Shown here piece after piece: positions 26,757 through 34,332 of a stretch of DNA of 64,000 nt. Numbering within the stretch: the stretch's first letter is position 1; the number at the start of each line of letters is the position of its first letter. Where the stretch lies: positions 165,333-229,332 of the forward strand of contig CAZAFH010000001.1 in assembly GCA_964484265.1 (NCBI GenBank). The letters run 5' to 3'. Both the position numbers and the translations under genes were made by a program. The DNA is from SIAQ01 sp964484265. GTDB lineage: Bacteria > Planctomycetota > Planctomycetia > Gemmatales > Gemmataceae. The notes beneath the pieces are model-generated. The model worked only from the letters and a program-made list of their open reading frames with translations. It had not been told where the DNA came from and did not search any database.

Positions 26757-27767
26757 ATGAAGCATGTATTGTTTGCCGTATTTGCGATCGCCCTGTTCGC
26801 GTTTCTGCCGTCGCTTCGGGCTCAGGAAAAGCGCGTCGAGATGGATGAAGCGACCAAGAAGGCCACGGCTCGCGCGCTGGAATGGCTGAAGGACAAGCAA
26901 AACGCGGACGGCTCGTTTTCCGACGGCGCTTATGCCCACAACACCGCCATCACCGCCTATGTCATGCTCGCGTTCATGTCGCAAGGCCACTTGCCGAACC
27001 AGGGCCAATACGGCCCCGAGGTCGCCAAGGCGGCCCGTTTCCTCATGGCCTCGCAGCGCGAAATCGATGGCTATCTCGTCGGCGCACGCGGCGGCAACAT
27101 GTACTGCCACGCCATGGCGACGCTCGCTCTCGCTGAGCTTTATGGCCAAACCGGCGATGATACTCTCAAACCTGCCGTCAAGAAGGCGGCCGACCTCATC
27201 ATTCGCTCTCAGGCGGCGAACGGCGGCTGGCGCTACGAACCGCAACCGACCGGGGCGGACATCTCCGTCACCATCATGCAGGTCATGGCGCTCCGCGCCG
27301 CCAAAAATGCCGGCATGCATGTACCGGAAACGACGCTGAAAAAGGCCATCGCCTACATCAAATCATGCTACCGCCCGACCGTAGGTGGATTCACCTACAT
27401 GCCGTCGAGCGGGTCGCCCGGCTTCGCACGCACCGCCGCCGGCCTCTGTGTTTTGTTTCTGACGGGCGAATACGAGGCGAAAGAAATCCCCAAGGGCGTC
27501 GAATACCTCAAGGCCCATTTCGATAGCCCGTCGCATTTCTTCTATGGCCACTACTACGCTGCCCACGCCATGCATCAGGCCGGCGGCAAGGACTGGGAAG
27601 ACTGGTACGGCCGGCTCGTGCAGTTCTTCGTCACGTCCAATAGCCAAAGTGCCGATGGCAGCTGGTCCACGACGCGCCGGCGCGAAGTCGGTCCGGTGTA
27701 CCAGACGAGCATCGCCGTCATCTGCCTCTCGGTGCCGGCCCACTACCTGCCGATCTTCCAACGCTGA
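26757..27767 (+). CDS. Exported alpha/alpha-toroid (prenyltransferase/squalene-cyclase-like) protein
   Basis: The 336-residue product is a close tandem paralogue of the N-terminal half of the preceding protein: the signal peptide (MKHVLFAVFAIALFAFLPSL, then RAQEKR), QNADGSFSD, RGGNMYCHAMATLALAEL, AANGGWRYEPQP and EVGPVYQTSIAVICLSVP are almost the same. It lacks the second half. The start is the ATG at 26757, 9 bases after the stop of the upstream gene; a GTG at 26748 is less likely because the family starts at MK. No cyclase DxDD is present. The duplication followed by module gain or loss explains the different lengths. Confidence 0.9.
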   Translation: MKHVLFAVFAIALFAFLPSLRAQEKRVEMDEATKKATARALEWLKDKQNADGSFSDGAYAHNTAITAYVMLAFMSQGHLPNQGQYGPEVAKAARFLMASQREIDGYLVGARGGNMYCHAMATLALAELYGQTGDDTLKPAVKKAADLIIRSQAANGGWRYEPQPTGADISVTIMQVMALRAAKNAGMHVPETTLKKAIAYIKSCYRPTVGGFTYMPSSGSPGFARTAAGLCVLFLTGEYEAKEIPKGVEYLKAHFDSPSHFFYGHYYAAHAMHQAGGKDWEDWYGRLVQFFVTSNSQSADGSWSTTRRREVGPVYQTSIAVICLSVPAHYLPIFQR

Positions 27768-27811
27768 CAATCTCTCGTTCGCGCTTACAATGTGAATAGG
27801 AGAATTATTCC

Positions 27812-28102
27812 ATGCGAAACTTTGCCACGATTCTCATCGCCGGTTTGTTGCTTGCACACGTCGCGGCTCCGTACGCCGCAGCATGTCCGATGTGTGCCGA
27901 GGCGATCGCGAATTCCGGGTCTTCCTCCGGCGAAGACGAAGTGGACGGCTTCCCCGCAGCCATGAATCAGAGCATCTACCTGATGATCGGCGTAGCCTAC
28001 ATGACCTTCGGCGTCGTCGGCTTCATGATCTACCGCGGCGTGCAACGCAACGCCGAATACCTCAATCGAACTAGCGAATCGCAGGACGAATTGCGCTCCT
28101 GA
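27812..28102 (+). CDS. Small exported CPMC-motif membrane protein
   Basis: The 96-residue product has a signal peptide (about 1-23), then ACPMCAEAI with a CxxC pair at mature position 2-5, a Ser/Gly/Asp linker, one membrane helix (SIYLMIGVAYMTFGVVGFMIYRG) and a short cytosolic tail. Similar small CPMC proteins occur near redox or heme genes, but none is adjacent here. The CxxC could bind metal or be redox-active. AGGAGA lies 8 bases before the ATG. It is 44 bases after the toroid gene and probably cotranscribed. Confidence 0.8.
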   Translation: MRNFATILIAGLLLAHVAAPYAAACPMCAEAIANSGSSSGEDEVDGFPAAMNQSIYLMIGVAYMTFGVVGFMIYRGVQRNAEYLNRTSESQDELRS

Positions 28103-29096
28103 GCGTGTATGTACTTGTCGAACCGGCTTCAAGGACGTGACCGGCAGAGGAAGCCGACCCGCGATCCGACTTATTTCCCCAATCTATCATCTTTTCCTTC
28201 CTGTGAGCCGCAGTTGCCCATTGATGCACTTCTCGCTTGAAAATCCGTAACGAGGCCGAGGCCGGGGTTGTACTCAACTCTGGCGAGCTGGCGGCAACCG
28301 CGTCCCGCCTTCCGTTTCTATTCACCGCTGGCTGCCGAAGACGGTAGGCGATCTCGACTGGATGAATACGGCGAGAAACTGTCGTTGCATCTACGCTGGG
28401 GTTGAGTACAAGTCTCGCGAAACTCGAAAAACCGTAATGGCGACCCGTTCAAATGCAGCGCTCTGCTATGCGAGTGTTTCTACTTCAGTCCTGTTCCTAT
28501 GTCGTGTATTCCTGACGAATTTGTTGCCGAATTTCTTGCTTGCCCAAGCATTGAGAGATTTCACCGGACGCTTGTCTGTTTGTCAAGCATTTTCTGCTTA
28601 CCCTTGGCGCCGCGTCACCCCGCAGGCTTGCTGCGCTCGCCTGCGGGCGTGGGGGAATACTATTCATGATCGTAACGCGCTGTGTATGTTGCTGTCAAAG
28701 TCGGTTGACACTTTTGTTTTCGATTTCACGGTCAACGCGAGCGCTAAACGTGAAACCATTCCCTATACCCTTCCCCGTGACTGCTGGCCAACACCCCCCA
28801 AAAGTGCGAAAAAAGGCCGAAAAAGTGCGAAAGCGCTTGGCCAACAGCAAATGGCCAAGCGTCCCTTGGCCAGCCAGGATCCTATAGCCAGGAACGGGGA
28901 GGAATCGCAGCCTGAGCACGAATGGAGAGAGAGAGGGCGATTTTAAAATATTTTGATGTAGCGTTGCCCAAAGTTTGATAGAATTGCAATTTGGAGTTGT
29001 TCCACGACGGACAATTCCGGAAATTCCCACCTGCCAGGCGAACTCAATTTGAAGCTGCCGAATCGGGACCACCGATTCATCGAATGAGGACGACCC
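28103..29096. other. 994-base region without a convincing gene
   Basis: The longest gene-free stretch in the window. A 194-codon plus-strand frame at 28362-28946 has unlike-protein composition (many Cys, Arg, Ser, with poor codon bias) and is probably chance. Visible structures: an 11-base inverted repeat TTGTACTCAAC (28268-28278) / GTTGAGTACAA (28401-28411), a hairpin of the AGCGCAGC family at 28619-28647, a GCGAGCGCTAAACGTGAA motif near 28738-28755 also seen at 30460 and 63985, and a perfect 10-base-arm hairpin CGCTTGGCCA/TGGCCAAGCG at 28835-28862. It may be remnant mobile DNA or contain an RNA gene not recognisable by eye. Confidence 0.55.
28619..28647. repeat. Single hairpin unit of the AGCGCAGC-loop family
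   Basis: The stem CCCGCAGGC / GCCTGCGGG (9 perfect pairs) encloses the loop TTGCTGCGCTC, which on the other strand is GAGCGCAGCAA. It matches the loop of the paired units at 42762, 44107 and 46937 while its stem sequence is different. Confidence 0.75.
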
Positions 29097-30419
29097 ATGT
29101 CAACAGAATGTAAAAACTATCGCCAGACGAGCCGCCGAGACTTTTTGCGCGTCGGCGGCGCTGGATTGTTTGGTCTATCGTTCGCGGATTTCTTTCGTGC
29201 TCGGACACAAGCTGCCGAACGCAATCCGCGAGCGCGCAGCATGATCTTGATATGGTTGGCCGGCGGGCCGCCACACCAGGACATGTTCGACATGAAGCCG
29301 GAAACGCCTCTGCCCTATGGCAGCGAGCTTCGGCCGACACGCACGAACGTGCCAGGCATCGATTTCTGCGAACTGATGCCGCGTCTCGCGCACATGGCCG
29401 ACAAGTTCACGATTCTGCGTTCCGTCGGCATCGGCACGGAGCGCTGGGAGCATTCCGGCGGACTCTATTGGCTGACGGGCAATCCGCGCAACGCCACGAC
29501 CGTCAAGTTTCCGATGTATGGCAGTGTCCTCTCCAAGGAACGCCGCGAACAACCGGGGATTCCGAACTTCGTCGCGTTCGGCACCTACCGCGACTCGGGC
29601 GACCTGCACAACAACTATCTCGGGCCTGCGTATGATCCGATGATATTCCAGCCTGGCGATCCGCGTGATGAAGTCGGCGCCATGCTGGTCCCTCCCGCGC
29701 ATCTCGACCTCAGCGGACTCCAGCGCCGCGAGAATTTGCTGCAATCGCTCGACACGCAGATCCGCTCGCTTGACGCGCAAGAGAATCTCATCGCTGGCAT
29801 GGATCGCTTTCAACAGAGCGCCTTTGACATGCTCCGCTCGCCGCGGCTTCGTCAGGCGGTCGATCCTCGCCTGTTCCCAACGCGTCTGCGCGATCGCTAT
29901 GGACGTAATGCCCAGGGCACGAGCGCACTCGCGGCGTGTCGCCTGGTCGAGGCCGGCGTGCCGTTCGTGTTCGTGCCGTGGAACGGCTGGGACTATCACG
30001 GTAGCGTAACGAATGCATGCCGAACGAGTTTACCGATCCTCGACGCGATGGTATCGAGCCTGCTTCAAGATTTGCACGACCGCGGCTTGCTCGAGAGCAC
30101 GATCGTCACCGTGCTGGGCGAAATGGGCCGCAACCGCATCTACCAGGATCCCGCCTATTCCGGCCCGCCGGGCCGCGATCACTGGGGCACGACGCAATTC
30201 GTGCTGGTCGCCGGCGGCGGCTTCCGCTCGGGTATGGTCCTGGGCGCGACCGACCGCACATCCTTGCGCGTCACCGACAAGTATTACTCGCCAGTGAGCT
30301 ATGGCCGTACGTTGTATCACCTGCTCGGCATCGACCCGGAGAAGGAACTCTTCACGCCCAATGGCCGACCGGTGAAAATCATCTCCGAAGACGCTCCGCT
30401 GATCCGAGAGATCGTTTAG
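29097..30419 (+). CDS. DUF1501 family Tat-exported protein
   Basis: The 440-residue product has a twin-arginine signal (SRRDFLRVGGAGLFG at about residues 11-26). The DUF1501 body follows: MILIWLAGGPPHQDMFDMKP, LMPRLAHMADKFTILRS, HSGGLYWLTG, GEMGRNRI and GRDHWGTTQFVLVAGGG. The family is related to the alkaline phosphatase/sulfatase superfamily and usually pairs with a planctomycetal cytochrome-type (DUF1549/1553) protein; here the partner is another DUF1501 gene. Function is not established. GAGGA is present upstream of the ATG. Confidence 0.95.
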   Translation: MSTECKNYRQTSRRDFLRVGGAGLFGLSFADFFRARTQAAERNPRARSMILIWLAGGPPHQDMFDMKPETPLPYGSELRPTRTNVPGIDFCELMPRLAHMADKFTILRSVGIGTERWEHSGGLYWLTGNPRNATTVKFPMYGSVLSKERREQPGIPNFVAFGTYRDSGDLHNNYLGPAYDPMIFQPGDPRDEVGAMLVPPAHLDLSGLQRRENLLQSLDTQIRSLDAQENLIAGMDRFQQSAFDMLRSPRLRQAVDPRLFPTRLRDRYGRNAQGTSALAACRLVEAGVPFVFVPWNGWDYHGSVTNACRTSLPILDAMVSSLLQDLHDRGLLESTIVTVLGEMGRNRIYQDPAYSGPPGRDHWGTTQFVLVAGGGFRSGMVLGATDRTSLRVTDKYYSPVSYGRTLYHLLGIDPEKELFTPNGRPVKIISEDAPLIREIV

Positions 30420-30425
30420 CGGACC

Positions 30426-30473
30426 GTTTACGTTTAGCGTTCACACGACAACACGCGATCGCTAAACGTAAAC
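30426..30473. repeat. Inverted repeat between the two DUF1501 genes
   Basis: Perfect 14-base arms GTTTACGTTTAGCG (30426-30439) and CGCTAAACGTAAAC (30460-30473) enclose 20 bases. The CGCTAAACG core recurs at about 28743 and 63991. The element fills nearly the whole 72-base spacer. Confidence 0.8.
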
Positions 30474-30491
30474 GCAGAAAGGAACCTTTCG

Positions 30492-31832
30492 ATGTTAAAC
30501 CTCCAAACCGGTCTCACTCGACGCGATTTCCTGCGAGTCGGCGCGCTCGGCGGAGCGCTGACGCTCGCGGATTTATTGCGATTGAAGGCGCGGGGCGCCG
30601 TCGATTCGAGCCGTTCGAACAAGGCGATTATCTTCGTCTACCTGTTTGGCGGGCCGAGCCATGTCGATTCGTACGACATGAAACCCGATGCCGCCATGGA
30701 GTTTCGCGGCGAGTTTCGCCCGACGCACACCAACGTGCCAGGCTTTGACATCTGCGATTTGATGCCGAAACAGGCGACGATTGCCGACAAACTTGCGCTG
30801 GTGCGCAATATGACGTTCAACCCGAACTTTCACGATCCGGTCGAACTGTTCTGCGGCCTGCGCAAACCGACCGAGGCAGGCGTCGCGATTCGGCCTGACT
30901 TCGGCTCCGTCGTCAGCCGGCTACGTCAGGGCGAACGCAGGCATCTGCCGGCCTATGTCGCGCTCGATGAAACCGTCGGCCAGCGCTATCGTAACGGCCC
31001 GGCGTACCTCGGCCTGGCGCACAAGGCGTTTCTCGTGCGCGATAACCTCGATAACTTTTCGCTAAACCGCAACGTGCGAATCGATCGCTTGCACGAGCGC
31101 ACCCAACTGCTGCGCCAGTTCGATGCCATGCGCCGCGATCTGGAAACGCCCCGCGGCGACCTGGCAAGCATCGATCATTTCACCGCCCAGGCGCTCGACA
31201 TGGTCACCAATCCGCGCGTGCGCGACGCATTCGACGTGAGCCGCGAGCCAGTCAATCTGCGCGATCGCTACGGCGTCGGCAGCGCGCTGAAACTATTGCA
31301 GGCTCGCCGACTCGTCGAAGCCGGGGTGCCAATCGTGACGCTGACGTTCGGCGAGGAGGAGCGCGATTGCGTCGTCGGTATGACGGCACGCTCCTGGGAT
31401 ACGCACAACGGCAACTTCAACTGCCTGCGCACGATGTTGCCTCGCCTCGATCAAGCGGTGCACACCCTCGTGACGGACCTCGGCGAACGAGGCCTTTCGG
31501 ACGATGTACTAGTATTTGTCGGCGGTGAGATGGGCCGTACGCCGCGCGTCGGACAGGGCACGGGCAACGGCGCTGGCCCGGATGGGCGCGATCATTGGCC
31601 TCGCGCGGGGTTCGGCCTTTACGCCGGCGGCGGGTTACGCATGGGGCAGGTCGTCGGACGTACCGATCGCATCGGCGGTGCGTCGGTCGGCGTTCCGTAC
31701 AACCCGCAAAACATGCTCGCGACTTTCTATCGCACGCTCGGCATTGACCTGGCTACGACATTGCCCGACTACAATAACCGCCCGACCTTCCTTCTCGACG
31801 ACGCGAGGCCAATCGCGGAGTTGATAGGATGA
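30492..31832 (+). CDS. DUF1501 family Tat-exported protein
   Basis: The 446-residue product has a twin-arginine motif TRRDFLRVGALGGALT (about residues 9-24) and DUF1501 landmarks: FVYLFGGPSHVDSYDMKP, DLMPKQATIADKLALVRN, GGEMGRTPRVGQG, GRDHWPRAGFGLYAGGG and NMLATFYRTLGID. It is diverged from the gene just upstream but shares its overall plan, so the pair probably arose by an old duplication. It would be exported folded and may hydrolyse phosphate or sulfate esters, but no substrate can be inferred. It carries AAAGGAA upstream of the ATG. Confidence 0.95.
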   Translation: MLNLQTGLTRRDFLRVGALGGALTLADLLRLKARGAVDSSRSNKAIIFVYLFGGPSHVDSYDMKPDAAMEFRGEFRPTHTNVPGFDICDLMPKQATIADKLALVRNMTFNPNFHDPVELFCGLRKPTEAGVAIRPDFGSVVSRLRQGERRHLPAYVALDETVGQRYRNGPAYLGLAHKAFLVRDNLDNFSLNRNVRIDRLHERTQLLRQFDAMRRDLETPRGDLASIDHFTAQALDMVTNPRVRDAFDVSREPVNLRDRYGVGSALKLLQARRLVEAGVPIVTLTFGEEERDCVVGMTARSWDTHNGNFNCLRTMLPRLDQAVHTLVTDLGERGLSDDVLVFVGGEMGRTPRVGQGTGNGAGPDGRDHWPRAGFGLYAGGGLRMGQVVGRTDRIGGASVGVPYNPQNMLATFYRTLGIDLATTLPDYNNRPTFLLDDARPIAELIG

Positions 31833-31838
31833 CCCTAG

Positions 31839-31859
31839 CCATCACGTTCCGCGTGATGG
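31839..31859. repeat. Single palindromic unit, CCATCACG..CGTGATGG family
   Basis: CCATCACG-TTCCG-CGTGATGG is preceded by CTAG, matching the unit that occurs as inverted pairs at 36929-37001 and 46758-46861. This copy is solo, between the DUF1501 gene and the hydrolase gene. Confidence 0.7.
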
Positions 31860-31922
31860 TTTCCTGCTTTTTCTGCCCCATCAGCCCATCGACTTCGATC
31901 CCACCTGCCAAAGGACCCCTCC

Positions 31923-34253
31923 ATGAGCCAGCCTCTCCGACCGATTGCCCTGTTTGCACTAATTCTACAACTCGCGAGCACGACCTCGATTTTTGCACAA
32001 GACTTCAGCAAGGTCGCGACCGACGTGCTCAATAAAGAGGACCGCAGCGAAGCGCGCGGCATGATCGATCGGCAGATCAAGCAGCGCGTCCTCGATTTCA
32101 ACGCCGGGCATCGCGCGGAATGGTACAAGATCAAGACCAAGGACCAGTGGGAAAAATATCGCGACGAACGCATCGCCCGCTTGCGCGCCTCGCTCGGCGA
32201 CTGGCCGACCCCGGCAAAGCCGAACGTCAAGGTGACGGGTGTCATCAAGGGTGACGGGTTCAACATCGAAAACGTCGTCTACGAAAGCCGGCCCGGCTTC
32301 TGGGTTGCGGGCAATCTCTACGTGCCAGCCGTTCCGACCAAATCGATGCCGGGCATCCTCGTTGCGCATGCTCATCACGGCGGCAAGCGGGACTCGGAAT
32401 TGCAAGACATGGGCATGCTCTGGGCGCGGTCTGGCTGTCTGGTTCTCGTCATCGATCAAGTCGGCTATGGCGAACGCCGCTCGCATCCGTTCAACCGCGA
32501 TACCGATTATTCCAAACCCTACAAAGTCGGCCGACAGGACTACTACTTCCGCTACGACACCGGCGTGCAACTTCAACTGCTCGGCGATAGCCTCATGGGC
32601 TGGATGGCCTGGGATCTCAGCCGCGGCGTCGATCTTCTTCTTGCCCGCGAGGGCATCGACCCCAAGCGGATCGCTCTGCTGGGCGCGGTTGCGGGCGGAG
32701 GTGACCCGGCGGGCGTCACGGCGGCTCTTGATCCGCGCATCACCTGCTGCGTGCCGTTCAACTTCGGCGGCCCGCAGCCGGAGACGAAGTACCCCTTGCC
32801 CGACGACGCTGAGAAAAGCTTCAACTATCTGTTGTTCACCTATTGGGATTCCACTCGTGGTTTGCGTCTCGGCGCCAGCGGCGATTTTCCGCACTGGGTC
32901 ATCACTGCCAGCATTGCGCCGCGGTATCTCATTCATAGCCACGAATTCGCCTGGGACGGAGAACGCGACCCGGTCTGGAAACGCTACCAAAAAGTGTGGG
33001 CTGAATTCTACAAGGCCGGCGATAACATCGGCGTGGCTCATGGCAAGGGCGGATTGAAGCTTCGTCCGCCCGAAGGCACGCATTGCAATAACATCGGCGA
33101 ATACCATCGCCGCATGATCCATCCGCTCTTCGAAAAATGGTTCGGCATCAAGGCGAAGGAATACCGCATGCCGCGCCCGGGTTCGGAACTCGTGTGCTTA
33201 ACGGAGACTGCCAAGAAGGAGATCCAACCCAATAGTCTGAATACCGTGATGAGCGAGATTGGCAAGGCTCGCATCGAGAAGGCTCGCGCGCAACTCGCGG
33301 GCAAATCCGCCGACGAACGCAAACAGTTCCTGCGTGCCGAATGGGCGAAACTTCTAGGCCCGATCACGCCGAAGTCGCCTGTGGTCAAGATGAAATCGGC
33401 GGCGGAGATCGTTGGCAGTGCAAAAGTCGAGCGGATTGTGCTCGAAGTTGAGCCCGGGATCATCGTGCCGCTCGTGGTCCTCGCCCCAGCGAAGGCGGCC
33501 AAGAATGCACCTGTCGTCGTTGGTCTGGCACAGGCGGGCAAGGCGGGCTTCCTTACCAAGCGTGCCGACGATCTGCAGAAGCTCATCGAGGGCGGCGCCA
33601 TCGTCGTGTTGCCCGATCTGCGTGCCACCGGCGAGACGGCGGCGGGCACGTCGCGCGGCCGAGACTCCAGCGGTACGCACCATTCCACTCACGTTCAGCT
33701 CTTCGGCGAGACGCTGCTCGGGCAACGCCTGCGCGACCTTCGCTCGGTGCTCGCCTACTTGCGAACCCGCACAGACGTGGACACGAAACGCATCGCGCTA
33801 TGGGGCGATTCGTTTGCCACGCCCAATTCGAACACGACCAACTTCAAGGTGCCTCACGCTGTGGACGGCTGGCCGAAGTTTTCCGAGCCGCTCGGCGGAT
33901 TGCTCGCCATGCTCGGCACGCTTTACGAAAACGACGTCCGTGCGATTTACGTATCGGGTGGATTGGCGAGCTATCACTCGGTGCTATCGCATTTCGCCGT
34001 GCTTGTGCCGCACGACGCATCCGTGCCCGGCGCGTTGACGGCTGGCGATCTGTGCGATTTGGCCGGCGCATTGTCGCCGCGACCCTTGCACCTCGACAGC
34101 ATGGTTGACGCAAAGAATCTCCGCGTCGCCAGCGCCGATCTCCGCAAAGCCTATGCGCCGACGATCCGAAGCTACTCGGCAAATCCAGCGGCGCTGACGT
34201 TCGGCGATCAAAGCACGTCGGCTGCGGCGTGGTTGCTACAACAGATTAAATAA
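31923..34253 (+). CDS. Exported two-domain alpha/beta hydrolase, first domain apparently inactive
   Basis: The 776-residue product has a signal peptide (about 1-25, ending IFAQ). Residues about 95-440 are an acetylxylan-esterase/dienelactone-hydrolase-like domain: GFWVAGNLYVP, ILVAHAHHGGKRDSE, VLVIDQVGYGERRS. The nucleophile elbow, GISGG in the related protein at 61018-63039, reads AVAGG here (Ala257 in the serine place), so the first domain looks catalytically dead. Residues about 480-776 form a second hydrolase domain with an elbow LWGDSFA whose Ser630 could be the nucleophile. Family members usually act on esters of plant or algal polysaccharide. It follows the DUF1501 pair, 90 bases downstream. 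Confidence 0.85.
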   Translation: MSQPLRPIALFALILQLASTTSIFAQDFSKVATDVLNKEDRSEARGMIDRQIKQRVLDFNAGHRAEWYKIKTKDQWEKYRDERIARLRASLGDWPTPAKPNVKVTGVIKGDGFNIENVVYESRPGFWVAGNLYVPAVPTKSMPGILVAHAHHGGKRDSELQDMGMLWARSGCLVLVIDQVGYGERRSHPFNRDTDYSKPYKVGRQDYYFRYDTGVQLQLLGDSLMGWMAWDLSRGVDLLLAREGIDPKRIALLGAVAGGGDPAGVTAALDPRITCCVPFNFGGPQPETKYPLPDDAEKSFNYLLFTYWDSTRGLRLGASGDFPHWVITASIAPRYLIHSHEFAWDGERDPVWKRYQKVWAEFYKAGDNIGVAHGKGGLKLRPPEGTHCNNIGEYHRRMIHPLFEKWFGIKAKEYRMPRPGSELVCLTETAKKEIQPNSLNTVMSEIGKARIEKARAQLAGKSADERKQFLRAEWAKLLGPITPKSPVVKMKSAAEIVGSAKVERIVLEVEPGIIVPLVVLAPAKAAKNAPVVVGLAQAGKAGFLTKRADDLQKLIEGGAIVVLPDLRATGETAAGTSRGRDSSGTHHSTHVQLFGETLLGQRLRDLRSVLAYLRTRTDVDTKRIALWGDSFATPNSNTTNFKVPHAVDGWPKFSEPLGGLLAMLGTLYENDVRAIYVSGGLASYHSVLSHFAVLVPHDASVPGALTAGDLCDLAGALSPRPLHLDSMVDAKNLRVASADLRKAYAPTIRSYSANPAALTFGDQSTSAAAWLLQQIK

Positions 34254-34332
34254 CTTAGCGCCCGCGTAAGATTTCCTTGAGCGCCAAGCCGCAAGCAGAA
34301 TTTCAAATACGGTAATTTTTCAAAGGACACCA

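Noticed and set aside
24705..27767. Squalene or hopene cyclase function for the toroid proteins
   Set aside because: The catalytic DxDD motif is absent and both proteins have signal peptides, so a cytosolic membrane cyclase role does not fit.
28362..28946. 194-codon plus-strand frame in the gene-free stretch
   Set aside because: It overlaps palindromic repeats, has odd amino-acid composition and no ribosome site; probably chance in repeat-containing DNA.
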